Shown: positions 1-13,567, numbered from the stretch's first letter. The stretch is 64,000 nt of DNA from Phylloscopus collybita (GCA_027886175.1 JAJNNQ010000004.1:18478501-18542500); one strand, 5' to 3'. Translations and numbers: made by a program. Notes: generated by a model from the letters alone, not told the origin.

Positions 1-999
1 ACATTTTCACTTCAGGACTTGCTGATCCAGGTGCAGGTCTCCACCTGAATGAAGCCTTTTGGGGAGATGAGGTTTTGCCTCCAGTTGGGAAGGGGGCAGA
101 CTTGAAAACTACCCTTCAATTTAATAAAACAAGTTTTAAATCTGTTTTAAATTGTGTCTCATAACTGCTCTTCTCGTAGAGAGCAGCAGTCTATGCAAAA
201 TGGGTATTTTTTTCTTCTTGTTGTAGTTCTTTTATCAAGGTTTCCAAGGTAATCTTAGGAACCTTAGATTCTCTCTGCAGTATTTTTCTGATGCTGTGAT
301 CTACACAGGGAGTTAGGTATTATCAGTGCAGATATTTTCCTTTTTCTGTAGAGGTTAATAAAAATGTACAGTCCAATTGTGCACCTGTTTTTTTTTTTTT
401 TGTTGGTGAACACAAAGTGGATTGATTGGAATCACACAACTGTTTGGGAGTGGAACTGTGTTTTGACTGAAGAAAAGGGTTGTAATCAAGCAGGCTGACA
501 GGAGATGCCAAAGAAATGCTGCAAACACCCTTGTTATTTTCATCAGGCCTTTCTAGGCCTAGCTCTGTCCTTTCAAACCACAAATAACTTCTTTTATCTT
601 GCTTCAAGTTCTTACCAAATTGCTGAGAGGTTCAGAATTGCTTAAAAGCCAGAATGTCTATAAGATCACTGGGTTAAAATGACTAAAATATGGAAGGAAA
701 GAAAAAGGGTAATATGTAAATACTTGCTTGGCTTGATTAGGCATCCAGCAAGGGTTTTTTTTCTTCTTTGAGACACTTGGGATACCAGTGAATTTCTCTG
801 GAAGATCGTCAGCCTTGCCTGTGATTCATTGAAAGTGATTTTCCTTTGTCTCCAAACCCACACCTGTACAGCCCCTGGACTGAATTGCTGGCATCTCTAA
901 GTGGGTTTTACCTTGCATCTTAGAGAGTTGCACTATTTCTGCCCAGTATCTTTGCAGGAATACTGGCAAAGAAATCTGTTTCTTGCTCCATTCCATTAG
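1..999. other. unique non-coding DNA, no gene seen
   Basis: AT-rich sequence without a recognisable exon, repeat family or RNA gene. It holds a 14-nt T run at 388-401 and scattered short pyrimidine runs. The open frames here are short, have no recognisable domain and overlap one another on both strands. Confidence 0.6.
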
Positions 1000-1300
1000 A
1001 AAGATCGCTGTCAGAGAGATTTCCCTGGTTTGGAGAAGCCACTGCTCTGTGCTTGCTTGGGCAGTGTTTAGGATTGGGTTGCACCGCTGTAATGCATTCC
1101 TCTTGCTGATAAAAGAGCAGAGCAATTCATTGCCTAAATGGAATTTGAATAACACTGTTGAAATCGATAGCGGCTCTTTATCCATATAAAGATAATTGAT
1201 CTTTTTGAAGCTCCTTAAATACAACGAGCATTTGATTGTGTTTCCTTCCATTGCTCAGCTTAACGCGGTAACAGTAAAATTAAATGTTGCTTGTAAAATG
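1000..1300. promoter_or_regulatory. candidate conserved non-coding element
   Basis: About 300 bp that keep seven CpG dinucleotides in a CpG-poor neighbourhood, including ones in ATCGAT, AGCGGC and AACGCGG contexts. It also carries a GATAA word and several homeodomain-like cores (GATAATTGAT, TAATGCATT). No simple repeat or transposon similarity is visible. This profile is typical of vertebrate developmental enhancers, but conservation cannot be judged from one sequence. It could equally be ordinary unique DNA. Confidence 0.25.
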
Positions 1301-4300
1301 ACTGGAGCATTCAGTGTTTTTTTACTCCTACAACCCTTCTTTGGTCTGTTTTAGCCGATTAGCTGTAAATGAAGATAAGAGCTGCTGCTTTGAAATGAGC
1401 AATATTGCAAGAATGTTTCTTTGTGTAGAGAAATCAGTCACTTCTGTGGCCTCGGGTCACCCTAGGATGCGCACTTCACACTGTAGCATTCTTGTTTTTC
1501 ATACTTTCTAATGTGGGTCAGGTACCTCTGTTAGTCCCCCTGTGCCTGTCTGCTCTGAAGTGTGAGGTTTGGAGCTGGAGTTGCAGAAGATCTTTTATGT
1601 TTCAGGTGTGTGTGTGCACCTGAATCCTGCACTGACCCTGAAAAGTGCAGTTCCCTGTAGAAGCTCGTGAGAAGCATGGAGCAGAAGTCGCCTGGGATCC
1701 TGGTGAGACTTTCAGGCTCTTTTCCCCTTGAGGATGCTGTACAGAAACTGCTTCAGCCTGTATGTGATGGGTGCCATCCCATCCCACCCCTAGCATATTA
1801 CTGCTGGGGTATAATGAAGTGCAGAAGAATCTGCCTTGTACCATTGAAAAGAGGCATCTTTTCTTATATTTCCTATCTCTTTTAGTTTTCAAGGTGTTCT
1901 ACAAATTTTTAGCTGTCAAGGCTCTTGGAGGAAATAAATCCTTCTTCTTTTGTTGTAAGGTCTGAATATTCGCTTTATTTATTTTGTGCGTGCTGAACAT
2001 CAAAGTTTGGGATTGTGTGTTAGCTGCTCTAAAGAGCTTTGAAACTTTCAGTGGATCATTTGCCATAAACAGCTGCAAGTGTCACTCCACTAGAAATTTC
2101 CCCGAAGGTGTGATTTATCTGATTTTTTTGTGATCAGTTAATTATCATCTCAAACTATTTTGTTTGCTTTTGCTCTGAATTTCAAAAATTGAGATTTTGA
2201 TCTCAATCAATCAATTTGTCATTGAATTTACCATGATCAGAGGAGAGTCCTGTCATCCTGCACTACCTCTACTTTGTATTTGGCATCACTTTTTAAGTTT
2301 GAAAAGTATACAGTCTTTAGACTATTGGTTGAAAATGTTGACAAAAATTTTAAATATTCATTATAACCTGAAATGGAAGGGGAAAGTAAGTCTTTTCTAT
2401 ACTGTATGCACTGAAGCTTTTATCCAAATATTTGCTATTTTTGTCTAGTACTAATAAATTTTGCATTGCCTTTCATCCCACTGCAGGTGACAAAATTTAT
2501 CACATAGACTCTATTGGAGCCTATGGCTGATGAGGAGGTTTTGTCACCAAGCTGATGACAGCTGATCACTGTAACTTGCATGTGTTCTCTTAGGTAAAAC
2601 ACACAGTTTCCAGCTGGCCTGTGAAAATCCTGCCCTATTCCATTTCAGCACAAGCATTTTCAACCAGCATAGCACCAAATAATTTATACATAGAAGATAG
2701 AAGTTCAGAACTTTTTGCAAATTAGATTTGCTTTAAAGGGCAAAAAGTGTTGCTGAACAAGTAAATACATAAAAAAAGAAATGCAGAACTTAATTACTCT
2801 CTGATGGAGATGCTGTGAGTGAGATTGGACCTGTGTTTGCAGCAGGTGCACACATCTCTCTGAGCAGCTCTACACCTTCACATTCACTCCTCATGCACAA
2901 ACAGCAGCAAAAGCCTCATCCTGCTCCCTTCTCTGACTGATCAGGCTGCAGTTCTGTGAGTTGGAGTATGGATATTATGGATGCACATCTATATGTGCAA
3001 CATGCAGGGGCTGCTCCTGCCTCCCTGATTGCAGTTACTGACGCCTGGAGGTCTGGGACTGCTCCCTACGCCCCTGGCACTGCAGCTGCTGGCACCTGGG
3101 GGTCTGAGCCCCCAGGGCCCACAGCCCCACTCCAGCCTCAAGTTCAGAGCCAAGTGGTCCTTAGAGAACAGACCCTGAGCTAAACCAGAGCTTCAGGCTG
3201 GAGAGCTCAGGGAGAGGATGCTGAGCTGATGCCTGGATCCTCACAGAGCCAGCAGAGTGGCTGGTTATAGTTCCCTCTATAAAGGCAGGGTAAATTGAAC
3301 CATATATCTCAAGATTATAAAAACAAAACAAAACAAAAAACCCCAAACACCAAAGGGGATTTTTTGGGAGTGGGAGGTTTTGCCCAGCTGTGTACCGTTA
3401 CACTGAGCAGTTTCACTTTGAGTTTGCACTGAATTTGGCACTGGACTTTGATAAGAGGCCTCACTGCAAACACAGACCACGAATGTGTTGTGAGACTGCT
3501 CCATGGGGCAGGGCATTTGTGGCTCTGTGGTTTGCTCTTCAACCACCCGATCTTATTGCAGCTCCTTTTTTTAAGCTCACATTGCAAATCCAGGGTGACC
3601 CACACAGAACAGTTTGCTGGATGATGATGATGATGGGCTCTCCCATAAACAGAAAAGAGCCGTGGTTCTGAGGCTTTTATAATGTTTATCAGTAGGAAAA
3701 CAGAAATGGCAATTGCTTTTAATTGCCCAATAATTTTATTATTCAAAAGATGGAGCTTACAGGAAGCAGCTGCAGTTATAACTAAACCTGCTCTTTAATG
3801 TGTTCCTGGGTTTTCCCCTATGTTATATTATCTAATAGTGATAAGCTGCTTGTTTCAGTCAAATTTTGAAATACAATAAGAGTTGGATTTGTCAAGCCCT
3901 GGGATGAATACTCCACTACTCTCACTGAAAGACACCTTTGTGAATGTTGTGGTTCTGAATTGCCCGTAGAAATCCTTTTCCCTATATTAAATCAACTTTC
4001 CTTCTTTGTTCTCTCAGTACACAAGAATTTTAAGATTCATAACCTGTTTCTGTTTAGTTTGTCTCCCTTTGTAGTTTTCCCACCTGTCTCTGTGTTTTTA
4101 TTCAGCCTGTAAGGAAATGCAGCCCCACAATGAACACATACACTGAATTAATTAACTACTTTCTGTAAATACAAATAAATGACAGCAAGATCGAAATGAA
4201 AAGCGGGAAGGGGAGGACTAGCTACTGTCGCACCTGTGGTGTTGCTGTTCCTAAGTTTAAAATAGATTTTAAAAGGTACTGTGCTGCCAAATTATGTCCA

Positions 4301-7300
4301 CTGTCACTTTCACTGCTGTTCATGTGCTCAAGTCCCACAGCCCAGAGTTGTCCCTGAGGGTCACACTGAATCAGGGCTTGTGTGTGGTTTCCTTTAAGCA
4401 TCAGATCGTGTTTGAAGGCTTTGAACAGCTATTTCTTATTCACTGCAGACTAAAACAAGAGTTTCTCCTTCTTGCTGCTGTGTTTTTCAAGGATTATTGG
4501 TAATAGTCCTGATTTTCCAGCCTTGATTCACAACTGGAAATCGAGTGTGGAAAACTGCAGCTTGGGCTCTTGCAGAGCAAGCACATACTAAACTTGCAGC
4601 TCAACTATAATAGATGGGAAAATGAATATCTCAATTTGCTCATCCTATGATAGTTATGTGTTTATTTAAAAATCAGTGATCAGATTTAAAGAGTTTACAG
4701 AGCTGAAGTTCCTGTGTGCTGGTGTTTTTTATGGAATGTGAGCAAGGTGACAGTTGGCATCCTGTGATGTTCTTGCACTGACTCACCTACACTCCACATT
4801 AATATTGAATGGGACTCCAGAGAGATATGACGGTGCTTTTGTTAGTCTGGACAGGCAGTTATAAAACACTATTGTAATTAAATTTCTCTTTTCATTTCAA
4901 TGGTGGAATTAAACAAATATTTTCCTTTGGAAGAAAGTAACAATTTGATGTTAATTGCTTCTATCTGTTTCTCAGCATTGTCAAATAACCTATTGTAAAA
5001 ACTACTTAATATTTCCAGGGGAATGCCATATATTGCATAACTTATTTCCTTTGCTGGTTATTTTCTTTGATGGTTAAATGGTAATTGGAATGAAAGGAAT
5101 AAAGAAGAACTTGTGGGCTGGGAACCACTCAGGGGATTGAGAATTTAAAGCAGAACAATGATTTAACATTTCTTTCTTTTGTTAGCTTTTTCTTTTCATA
5201 TGTGAATTACGTGCAAGTGAGAGAGATTATAGGGAGAAAAATAAAGGGGGAACGCAGAAAACTCATTTAGATCAAACTCACTGTGCCTAACAAGCAGACA
5301 GAAAAATCTACAAACTGTCTAATCTTCACAGTTAGTCCTTAGCCTTCCTAGATGTTGTAGAATTCACAAAATCATTCTGAGAAAGAAAGTCGGCCTATTA
5401 AAAATGAGAAAACACAGAAACAAAACTTCAGCATCATTCCAAGAGGTCTGTGGCTTCTAGTTGCTGTGGAAGGGAAAATCATTAGGAAAAGCAGGAAAAG
5501 AGAGAGCACCCACAGTAGAGATGTCCTGAAAAGAAAAATCTGCTTGGATTTCCACATTACTGAACTTCGCCATGGACACATTAAAGGACAAATCATCATC
5601 CATCCAAAATCCACAAGGTGTTTGCATGTGAAAAATGCCCATAAATGTGTTCATTTCCAAACAGCCAGTATCAGGAGGGCTTCTGGGCCATGGAAAAGGC
5701 AGCAGAGCAGATTTAGGTATTATGTGTGTATGTCCTGGAGTACAGGCTGGGCAGGAAAACACGGAGCAAACTCTATTTAGGAATGGGGCATCCTACCTGG
5801 AAGACCACGGTGAAAGTCAGGATTTTTCCATCTCAAGGCTCTGGGCATCTTGGAACCTGGAGAAGGTTTCTGAGGCAGGAGCTGCAGAATTCTGAAGTGT
5901 TTTAGTGGAGGCACAGCCAGCTGTGAATGTCTTTGAAGGGAAGATGGATTGTCCAGGACATGTTAAGCTATCCCATTTTTCAGCAGAAGCTATGAATCAA
6001 CCAGTGCCACCACTTTTTGGGGTGCAAAGTGAGATTTTTCCTGACCTTTCTGTCACAATTTGAGGCTGTCCACCCCTGTGTACACAGTGTGTGAAACCAC
6101 ACCAGTTATATTGAAGAGATGAACTAGGAATTTTCCAATTTATTGTGCACCCCAAATCACTGCCCATGTTTTTCACATATGACAAAAGCATTTCCATATA
6201 TTTAGTGGTTAATTATTTCATGTAAACAAATTAAAGGATACAGGTGAAATTCATAAAATATATCAAAGCAATAAAATGTAGATATTGTTCTCTACATCTG
6301 AAGTGTGTTCTATCTTTATTTCAGTGCTCTGAAAAAGCATAGCCCTCCATTTATTGTTTTGTTTGTTTTTCTTTGTGACTTTTCTATTAACTGGATTCTG
6401 TCAAATTGACAAATGACTGAAATTTTACTGGGCCAATTTTGCATCTTTTGAGCCAATGAAAGATGTGACTGGTTTTCCTTGTCCACCTTTACTCATAGCA
6501 TGGATTTGGGCAGTAACTTACTTTACCTTGTTTCTGAATTTCTTTTTAGTGTGACTGGAGACTCTTTTGAGGCAGTTGGTTCCTCAGACTGCTTTAAGCA
6601 CTGTGCTGTTACATAGAGTTGGGTATTTTTGTTGTCCTTTTTTTTCCTTTTTCAAACTTCTCACTGTTCTCAGAAATTTAAACTTGCACATTTTTCTCAG
6701 GGCAACATGACAAGATGCCCATGAATACAAGCTTAGCAAAGCAAGCTCTTCAATACAGAGGATATATCATATATTGTTTTAGTAAGAGCGTGTTTAAGAG
6801 AATATTTCTTTTATCACCACTGCTGTTACTTTAAAGTCCATCAGGTATTTGGAATATCTGACTCGTTTTTCTGGTTTTTAGAGTCCTTCTAACATAACTA
6901 AGTAACTAGCAGCTGTGCATCTGCACCTTAAGGTGAAGATGGATGCAGAGCCAGAAAGGTGGGAGACAGGAACATAACCCTGGGCTTGGATTTCCCTTGC
7001 TCATGCAGAGAACTCGTGTAGCTTTCATTGCCTGCTTGTACTTCTGCGTCTCACAGTTGTTATTTCACCAGCAAAAGGGGCTTTTCTTCAACTCTTCACC
7101 CTGCTCAGTGTGTTTTTCACAAATTATTATATAGATTGCAGTACCCCTCATGAATAAATGCCAAGGGCTAAAGGGATAGGTTGGCAATTAAAGAATTAGA
7201 AGTGTGGTTTACAGATCTGAGTCTTTCTCCTGGAATGTCTGAAAGCTTTTTTGTACCACAGCCAGGTTTGGAATCCAGCTCAGTGGCCCATTATAAGTAA

Positions 7301-7456
7301 CAAATCTGAAAATGGAAAGACTCTGAATGGATTGCAGCAGGTCAGGCTGGCTGTGCCTGGAACTGTGGGGCCACAAATTTCTCATCCCAGAGCAACCCTG
7401 GAAATTAAGAACCCAAGTTCTGTGCCCTTGGAAATTATTAGCATGGTGTTGATTGG
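1301..7456. other. unique non-coding DNA, no gene seen
   Basis: A long AT-rich stretch with no recognisable exon or RNA gene. Small items are an A/C-rich tract at 3319-3354, a short ATG-type trinucleotide run near 3620-3634, and a slightly CpG-retaining patch near 4190-4235. A GC-richer patch at 2990-3260 has an open frame rich in Ala, Pro and Gly, which is what composition alone would give. Both strands of 5460-5780 are open for about 100 codons, and neither product resembles a known family. Confidence 0.55.
3319..3354. repeat. A-rich (CAAAA)-type tract
   Basis: A short run of AAAAC/CAAAA units followed by an A/C-rich tail. It is the only sizeable tract in the first 30 kb with the A/C-rich strand on +. 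The longer tracts elsewhere in the window show the complementary G/T-rich strand on +. Confidence 0.75.
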
Positions 7457-7501
7457 TTGTTTTTTGTTGTTGTTTGTTTGTTTGTTTGTTTGTGTTTTTT
7501 T
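7457..7501. repeat. (GTTT)n / T-rich simple repeat
   Basis: T runs punctuated by single G residues, with five to six GTTT units in the middle. It is a small member of the G/T-rich tracts scattered through the window, and the ORFs through it are low-complexity Phe/Val/Cys/Leu strings without meaning. Confidence 0.85.
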
Positions 7502-7573
7502 CTCCTGATATTTTTCAAAATATTTGTGATTGGTGTTTGGAACACCAGTTTTTCTCTCCAAAATATTTGGACA

Positions 7574-7856
7574 TTACATATATATGTATTACATATATAT
7601 ATATATATATGTATTAATTTCCCAAATATATATATATATATATGTATAATTTATATATAAACACACATATATATGTATATGTACATACACATATATAGTA
7701 TATATGCATATACTAAATATATATGTATACTAAATATATACATATACTAAATATACATATATATACTAAATAGTACATATAAATAATATCTATATAATAT
7801 TTTTATATATACTAAATATACACATATATATTATTTATATATATGTATATATTTAG
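7574..7856. repeat. (TA)n-rich compound microsatellite
   Basis: Nearly 300 bp of almost pure A and T with frequent TATA and CATATATG words. A higher-order word, ACTAAATATA, recurs five or more times between 7710 and 7820 at irregular spacing. Much of the tract is self-complementary, so hairpins or cruciforms are possible. Such tracts often vary in length between individuals and are hard to assemble. Confidence 0.9.
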
Positions 7857-7860
7857 TAAT

Positions 7861-10335
7861 ATAGCAAAATTATGTATTTACATCCTCTCAGCCATAAGGC
7901 ATTATGTGATCACTACAAGAGCAAGTCTTTGTGCTGGAAGGAGAAAGTTGAAGAACAAGAGCATCTCCTCAGATCTAATAGTTTTTCCAGGCATGAGCTG
8001 GAAACGGAGTTTTGACTTCATAGCTGAAGTGGCTTTGAGATAAAAGTCTTTCAATCTTCTGTTAAGAAAATTGGCCCACCAAAATCTCCCTGTCAAAGTC
8101 CTTCCCCTCCTCTCCAAGAGTGTGATAAATGTTATAAGTTAAGGGCCTCAAATGATTTTTGCAAAGTCTCATGAATGTTCCATATGTCACTTTCTCTAAA
8201 ATTATAATCTATTATCTCACTCAAGTGGAATAATAATGCATTGAAAAAATGAAATTTATCCCAGGTGCCCCAGCAGGTTGATTCTTCATTATGTGTTAAT
8301 TGTTAATGGCAATTTTCCATGGAGCATCTGCCAGTTCTAGTGAGCAGAGCTTCCAGAAATGATATATTAATTTTAAGCAGAGACTCTAAGAGTAGATAAA
8401 ATGTATTGGTCTTTTTAAAAATCTTACTTTGTGTGCATAAACTGGCTGTGCATAGTTATTATTATTTTAAGCTGGAGTACAAAATAATTTATAGAACAGC
8501 ATAAAAATAGTGTTTTATTGAAGGTTTAACTCAGTAGAATCTTTTTATTTCTGAAGTACTAAGCCTTCACCATGTTAGGGGTAAAGCAATGACAAGTAGC
8601 AGCTGAGATGCTGTGGGAGTATTTTTCCTTATGTATGTACTACAATAGTAATATAATACTACTATAATACAGTATTAAGGCTTAGGAATAAAATAAAGTT
8701 CAGTTGGTGTGGAGGACATGATGTAATTCTGTATTTCAGTTCTTGTTTCAAGGTAAATGAACTGGCAAGAAAAGTTAGGGAAAAATTGAAACTCTCTTCA
8801 GTTTTTTGAGCTGTACACTTCAGCACCATCCTTGCTGTGGATTTAAACAAACCTGGTTAAGGTGACTGCAGGTGTGTCTTCACGTTGTCCCATGAATTGA
8901 AATTATACATAACTGTGTATTTTATAAATTCAGAAAGGGATAATATTAACTTATAATTGCTTTGAGAACATAAAAATAATTGTTGTTTACTACATTCCTA
9001 AGTATATCCTTTTGGGATCTATCTTTGGACTGTATCTAAATTTGGATTGCTCAAGTTCTTTACGGTCTGTTCTTACAACAGAGTGTATCTTTGGCTGTGG
9101 GTTAATTCCATCTCATTTAAGATGCTCTGTAAAGTTTTATGCCCAGAATTCCAGCAGGTCAAGGCATGAGCTTTGTGAGTGTCCCTGCATGGCCTCTGCT
9201 TCCCTTGGCAGGACAGTTCCTATTGGAGGAGGAGTTTGTATCCGAAGCAGTTTCATGCTAATGGTGCACTTTGAATCTGAAGGTTCTTTCCATGGTGAAA
9301 AACTCTAAGAACATGTTAGCAAATCTATCTGTTATTTTCATTCCTTTAGTAGAAAATTGCTGTACTTCTATTAAACAAGGGCATTACAGCAGGTGGATTT
9401 GCAATGCATATTAAAAGTAGTTTTTTAGATTATGTCCAACCCACTACCCAGGTAAGGAACAAAAGAGAGGGTGGGTTCAGGACTGTAATTCCAGTGTTGT
9501 GCTAACTGCTTTCCAAATACGGGGAAATTCCTGATTGTCTTCAGTCTAACTCAGCAAAGCAAACAGCAGATTGGAAATGTGGGTCTGAGGGGGTCAGGGC
9601 ACAGGCTCAGCTGCTGGTTTATTTGTCCCCTGCCTTTGAAATCTGAGCCACTGAGCAAAGACAGGTGAGGGCAGAACAGTTTTAGGGGCATCAGTGAACA
9701 GAGCTGATACCTGACAGGGGTCTGCAAACCTGCCAATAGGCAGTAGTGTTTCTGGCTTTTGCAGAATAAATTATAAGTAAAAGACAATAGAGCAATTGAA
9801 CAATTAAAATACATGTAAAATATAAAATTAGTGGTTTCTTTTTATGTGTAATCAAACAGGTGTGTGTGTGTGTGTAAAGGTGCCTAAAATAAAATGTAGC
9901 TAAGTTTTTTAGAAGTGACTTGAAGAGGCTCCTGATAGAAAGATGACAATGGTGTTAACTTGACAAATATTCAAATTCAGCTCCTGATGGTGGCATTGAA
10001 GCATGTTGTATTTTCCAGTTCTTCATTTTTTACACATTTTTTATGTTCATTATCATCTTCTGCTGTGCACCTTGTTTATATTGTAGAATTTATAAACAAG
10101 CTTTGCTGTTTAAATAACCCAAATAACCAAGAAAACTGATCCTATAAAACATATTAAAGATGATGGAAAGAAAAAGCAGAATATATTATTCTTTTTTTCA
10201 TAAAACTCTGCATGTTCTTTTTAATGATAAATGTCTTTTTGAGTTAAATGTGATTTAACCTGTGATAAATATGTCATTATTTCCATCACACATGGCAAAT
10301 TTCTCTTGAAAGTCAAGGGAGCAGTAGGGTGGGTG
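7861..10335. other. unique non-coding DNA, no gene seen
   Basis: AT-rich sequence with no recognisable exon. It includes a (TG)7 microsatellite at 9861-9875 and short TA or TAATA-rich patches near 8640-8680. Open frames are below 100 codons and resemble nothing known. Confidence 0.55.
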
Positions 10336-10524
10336 TTTGTGGGTTGGTTTTTGTTTGTTTGTTTGTTTGTTTGTTTGTTTTGGGTTTTTTGTTTGTTTCG
10401 TTTTGGGGTTTTTTGTTTGTTTGGTTTTTTGTTTTTTCTTTGTTTTTTTTTTTGTTTGTTTGTTTGGTTTTTTGTGGGTTTTTGTTTGTTTGTTTTTGTT
10501 TTTGTTTTTGTTTTTGTTTTTTTT
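10336..10524. repeat. G/T-rich low-complexity tract ((GTTT)n/(GTTTTT)n)
   Basis: About 190 bp made almost only of T runs separated by G, GG or GGG, with blocks of GTTT, GTTTT and GTTTTT units. Open frames on both strands (Phe/Val/Cys/Leu one way, Lys/Asn/Gln/Thr the other) are artefacts of the repeat. It belongs to the series of seven similar long tracts described in the findings. Confidence 0.92.
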
Positions 10525-13299
10525 CCCCCTACATGAATGCATCCCAAAGTGGTGAATTAGAGACATAGAAAACGGGTGTTTGGTGGACAGGTGTGAACAG
10601 TTCAGTTTCATATTGTCTGAACAGAAGAAGAAAATCTCTTAATTTCAAGATAATAAATAGCTCAAGGTTTTCAAATACTTAGTCTGCTGAAACTCAACGT
10701 GAAGTTTTGGGAAGGCATGATCCATGACAGATCAGTTCTGTTTCTCCTATTTGCAATATGGTAAAAAGCATATGATTTCATATAACCAGTTTGTTCTGAG
10801 TGCTTGTAGCTGATACTCACAGTAATCGTTAGATTTGGCTTTTCATAAGCTGGTTGAAAAGAATTTGATTGATATCCAGAGCTGGTATTTATGCAGAGAA
10901 AACCTGATTCTCTTTCCATTTCATGCAGTTCTGTTGTGATTCTCAGGAACCAGATAAAGGAGCAGAATAACCACAGCAGATAATCTGGTGTGGGAATTTA
11001 GAAATTGTCAGGATGAGCTGTTTGGGACAGATCACAGAGCTGTCACTTCTCAGATAAGGAAACTTTATTTTAATTCAGATTTCCAAGAATGGCTGAGAGG
11101 GTTTTGAACCTAGAACTTGACTGTTGGCACTACCCAGTGAAATCAGACCTCTGAATTCCTGTTTTTGTAAGATTTTGCTGAGAAAATGCTAAAGATCTTG
11201 CAATTTGTACCTCACCTTGGCTGAAGATGGCAGATGAAATGTAAGGACTGATAGGAGGGGCTGTGATTGTAAGGGTGATGGGTATGCCTGTGGCAGTGAT
11301 GGGAAGTTGAGGGAAGTGTTTCTCTCTGCAATATGTAATTATTGTTTTGCCAGGGAGATTTCCAACAGTAGCATTACTTTTATTGGTTGATTAAACATCT
11401 TGCTTCCTATAAGATTGCAGGCTGTAATAGCCAATATTTGCTGCCAAATCCTAGTTCTGAGTGTAAGAACCTCAAGACCTCACAGGACTTGAGGTCTTTA
11501 GGAAGAGTCCTGTATATAACATGAAGATAATGGTGTCTGATAGTTTCATAGTTTTCTATTATACTGCCAGTATATTTATTTATTTCTCTAGGTAAGTGAG
11601 CAATCAAAAAACATTATGGTTTTAGCCCAACTAATTTGACCTTTTTTTTTTGTTGTTTTATTTTCAATATTGTCTTTTTTTGTCTACGTATGGAGTAATT
11701 TTATTTTCCAGACAATGTTATGGAGAATAGTGTTTGAGTCTAGCTGAGCACTCTCTTGACTTGCTTAGAGGAACTTGATTCCTTTTGAGGACATGGTCTA
11801 AAATAGGTCTAAAATGCTGAAGTCCTGCTGAAACAGCTGGATTCCTCTTCCATGAGGGTTTGCAAGCAACCTACCAAAGTGTTAGAGGAAAGAGCATTTT
11901 TTTAATCCATATAGCAATATAGTATCCAGATATAGTTGTTAATGGTTTTATGTGTCAAAAACTATTTCTGTTTTGTAAAGTACGTGATTATCCTTGACTT
12001 GTTTTCAGATGTGGTCTATTACTCTTGCATAGCAATCAGTCTGTAATTTGTGGTCAGTTTGCAGTTTGTAGGTTGCTCTTTGATATTCTTTACTGTCTGT
12101 ACCCTTGTAATGTGGCAGTGATAATAGATTCTGAACAGCAATAAATAGTGGAAATCCATTCTGCAAGATTTATAGCACAATGGGAGATGATCTCTGCTAA
12201 TCATGAAGGACCCCACTCCAAATAATTTTGTTCACTGGGGGTGACTGTTTTCAGTCTTGGAGTGGCTGGAGCTATTTATCATTTTTAACATGTTTCTATC
12301 AGAGTTCTGGTCTCCTGCTGTTGAGTAAATTTATTTATTTATTATTAAATTAAATCTCCTGCATTTAGAGTAAATTCAATAGGAAGGCAGCAGAAAGGTT
12401 TCTGTAGCTGTCTATGAAAAGTTGTCTGGAAGTAAAACATGCCTTTATAAAAAATAATTTCTTAAATTAAAGAGACTTGAGCCTTTAAGCCTATAAAAAT
12501 ATTTAAGAGAAGAGTTACAGGATATATGAAATACATCCTTGATGTACTTGAAATCACTCTTTGACATTCTTTATCTAAAAATATCAAACTCTCCACCTCT
12601 TGGAATGGAGTTTGTTATATAGTGCAAATCAATGCGTTTTTACTCATCACTACATCATTCTGCACTAGATGCTCTGAGTATTCTGAGGCCATTTTTTATC
12701 ACTGCTTGTGGGAATTAAATGAAGTTCCAGACACAAAAAAAATTGACCCTAATATGGATTCTACCCATTCTTCCCATTCTAGCAAATTTCAACCCCTCAT
12801 CACTCTTGAGTTCTGATATTCTATCTGAAAAGTTGATAGGTGTTAAATATTTAAAAAAGGAAGAAAAAATTTAAAAACCTACTCCCCCCTTGTTCAGCAG
12901 AGATTTTTATTGGTTGTGCTTTCATAATTGATTAATAAATTCAAGTATGGTAAGCTATACAAAACACTTATCTGCCAACTACAAGTCTATACACAATAGT
13001 GATTCTTGCTGTAGCTCTGAAATCAGCACCCACTCCACTTCCCCTCCACCATCTCACCCAGGAAACTTGGAGAATCTCTTTTCCCCAGCTGTTCACACAC
13101 TGCTGTGTTGTTTTTTTATTGTTAATTTTTCCATTTCCTTTCCTGCACAGTACGTTGGTTCCGTATCATTTCTGAGCCATTTCTGTGGTGCTCTATCCAT
13201 TCTTTTCATGGAGTCTTAGTTGCTGTCTTAGAAATCAGATCCTCTTTAGAATGTTATGCCTAGCTGCCAAGTTTTAATAGGTATTTCCAGATTCTAGCA
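10525..13299. other. unique non-coding DNA, no gene seen
   Basis: AT-rich sequence with no exon, transposon or RNA gene that I recognise, apart from the inverted-repeat cluster near 11.5 kb. T-rich runs occur at about 11641-11690 and AT-rich TTTATT words near 12330. Frames are short. Confidence 0.55.
11470..11513. other. three overlapping perfect inverted repeats
   Basis: Three perfect inverted repeats share bases within 44 bp: CCTCAAG (11470-11476) with CTTGAGG (11488-11494); AAGACCTC (11474-11481) with GAGGTCTT (11491-11498); and ACAGGACT (11482-11489) with AGTCCTGT (11506-11513). Only some can pair at a time, so the strand could switch between alternative hairpins. No function is known, and chance or successive small duplications could produce this. 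Confidence 0.6.
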
Positions 13300-13450
13300 T
13301 TCATACGGCAGCTGAAGCCAGATCCACGGGGTATTTTGTGACTGAGAGGCAGAAATAGCAAACAGGCTGCTGGACAGTAATCAAACACTTCCCTTTCTTT
13401 CCTGGCTGTTCAAATCAGGAGCAAAAAAGCAACACATTTTATTGTCTACA
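13300..13450. promoter_or_regulatory. candidate conserved non-coding element (weak)
   Basis: A 150-bp repeat-free block with CpGs in ATACGGC and CCACGGG contexts, a CAGCTG E-box and a TAATCAAA word. It stands out a little from the surrounding AT-rich DNA. Evidence is only compositional. Confidence 0.18.
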
Positions 13451-13567
13451 CAGCAAAGCCTCACAAAGGGTTTCTCTCAAAAAGGAGCCCCCTGTACCTG
13501 AGCTACAAGAATGCATTTGCTGCCATCAGATAGGGATTCATAGCTCCTGTCAAGAATACAGGTTATT

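Noticed and set aside
5466..5780. About 100-codon frames open on both strands
   Set aside because: Neither resembles a known family and there is no splice or conservation evidence. Treated as chance.
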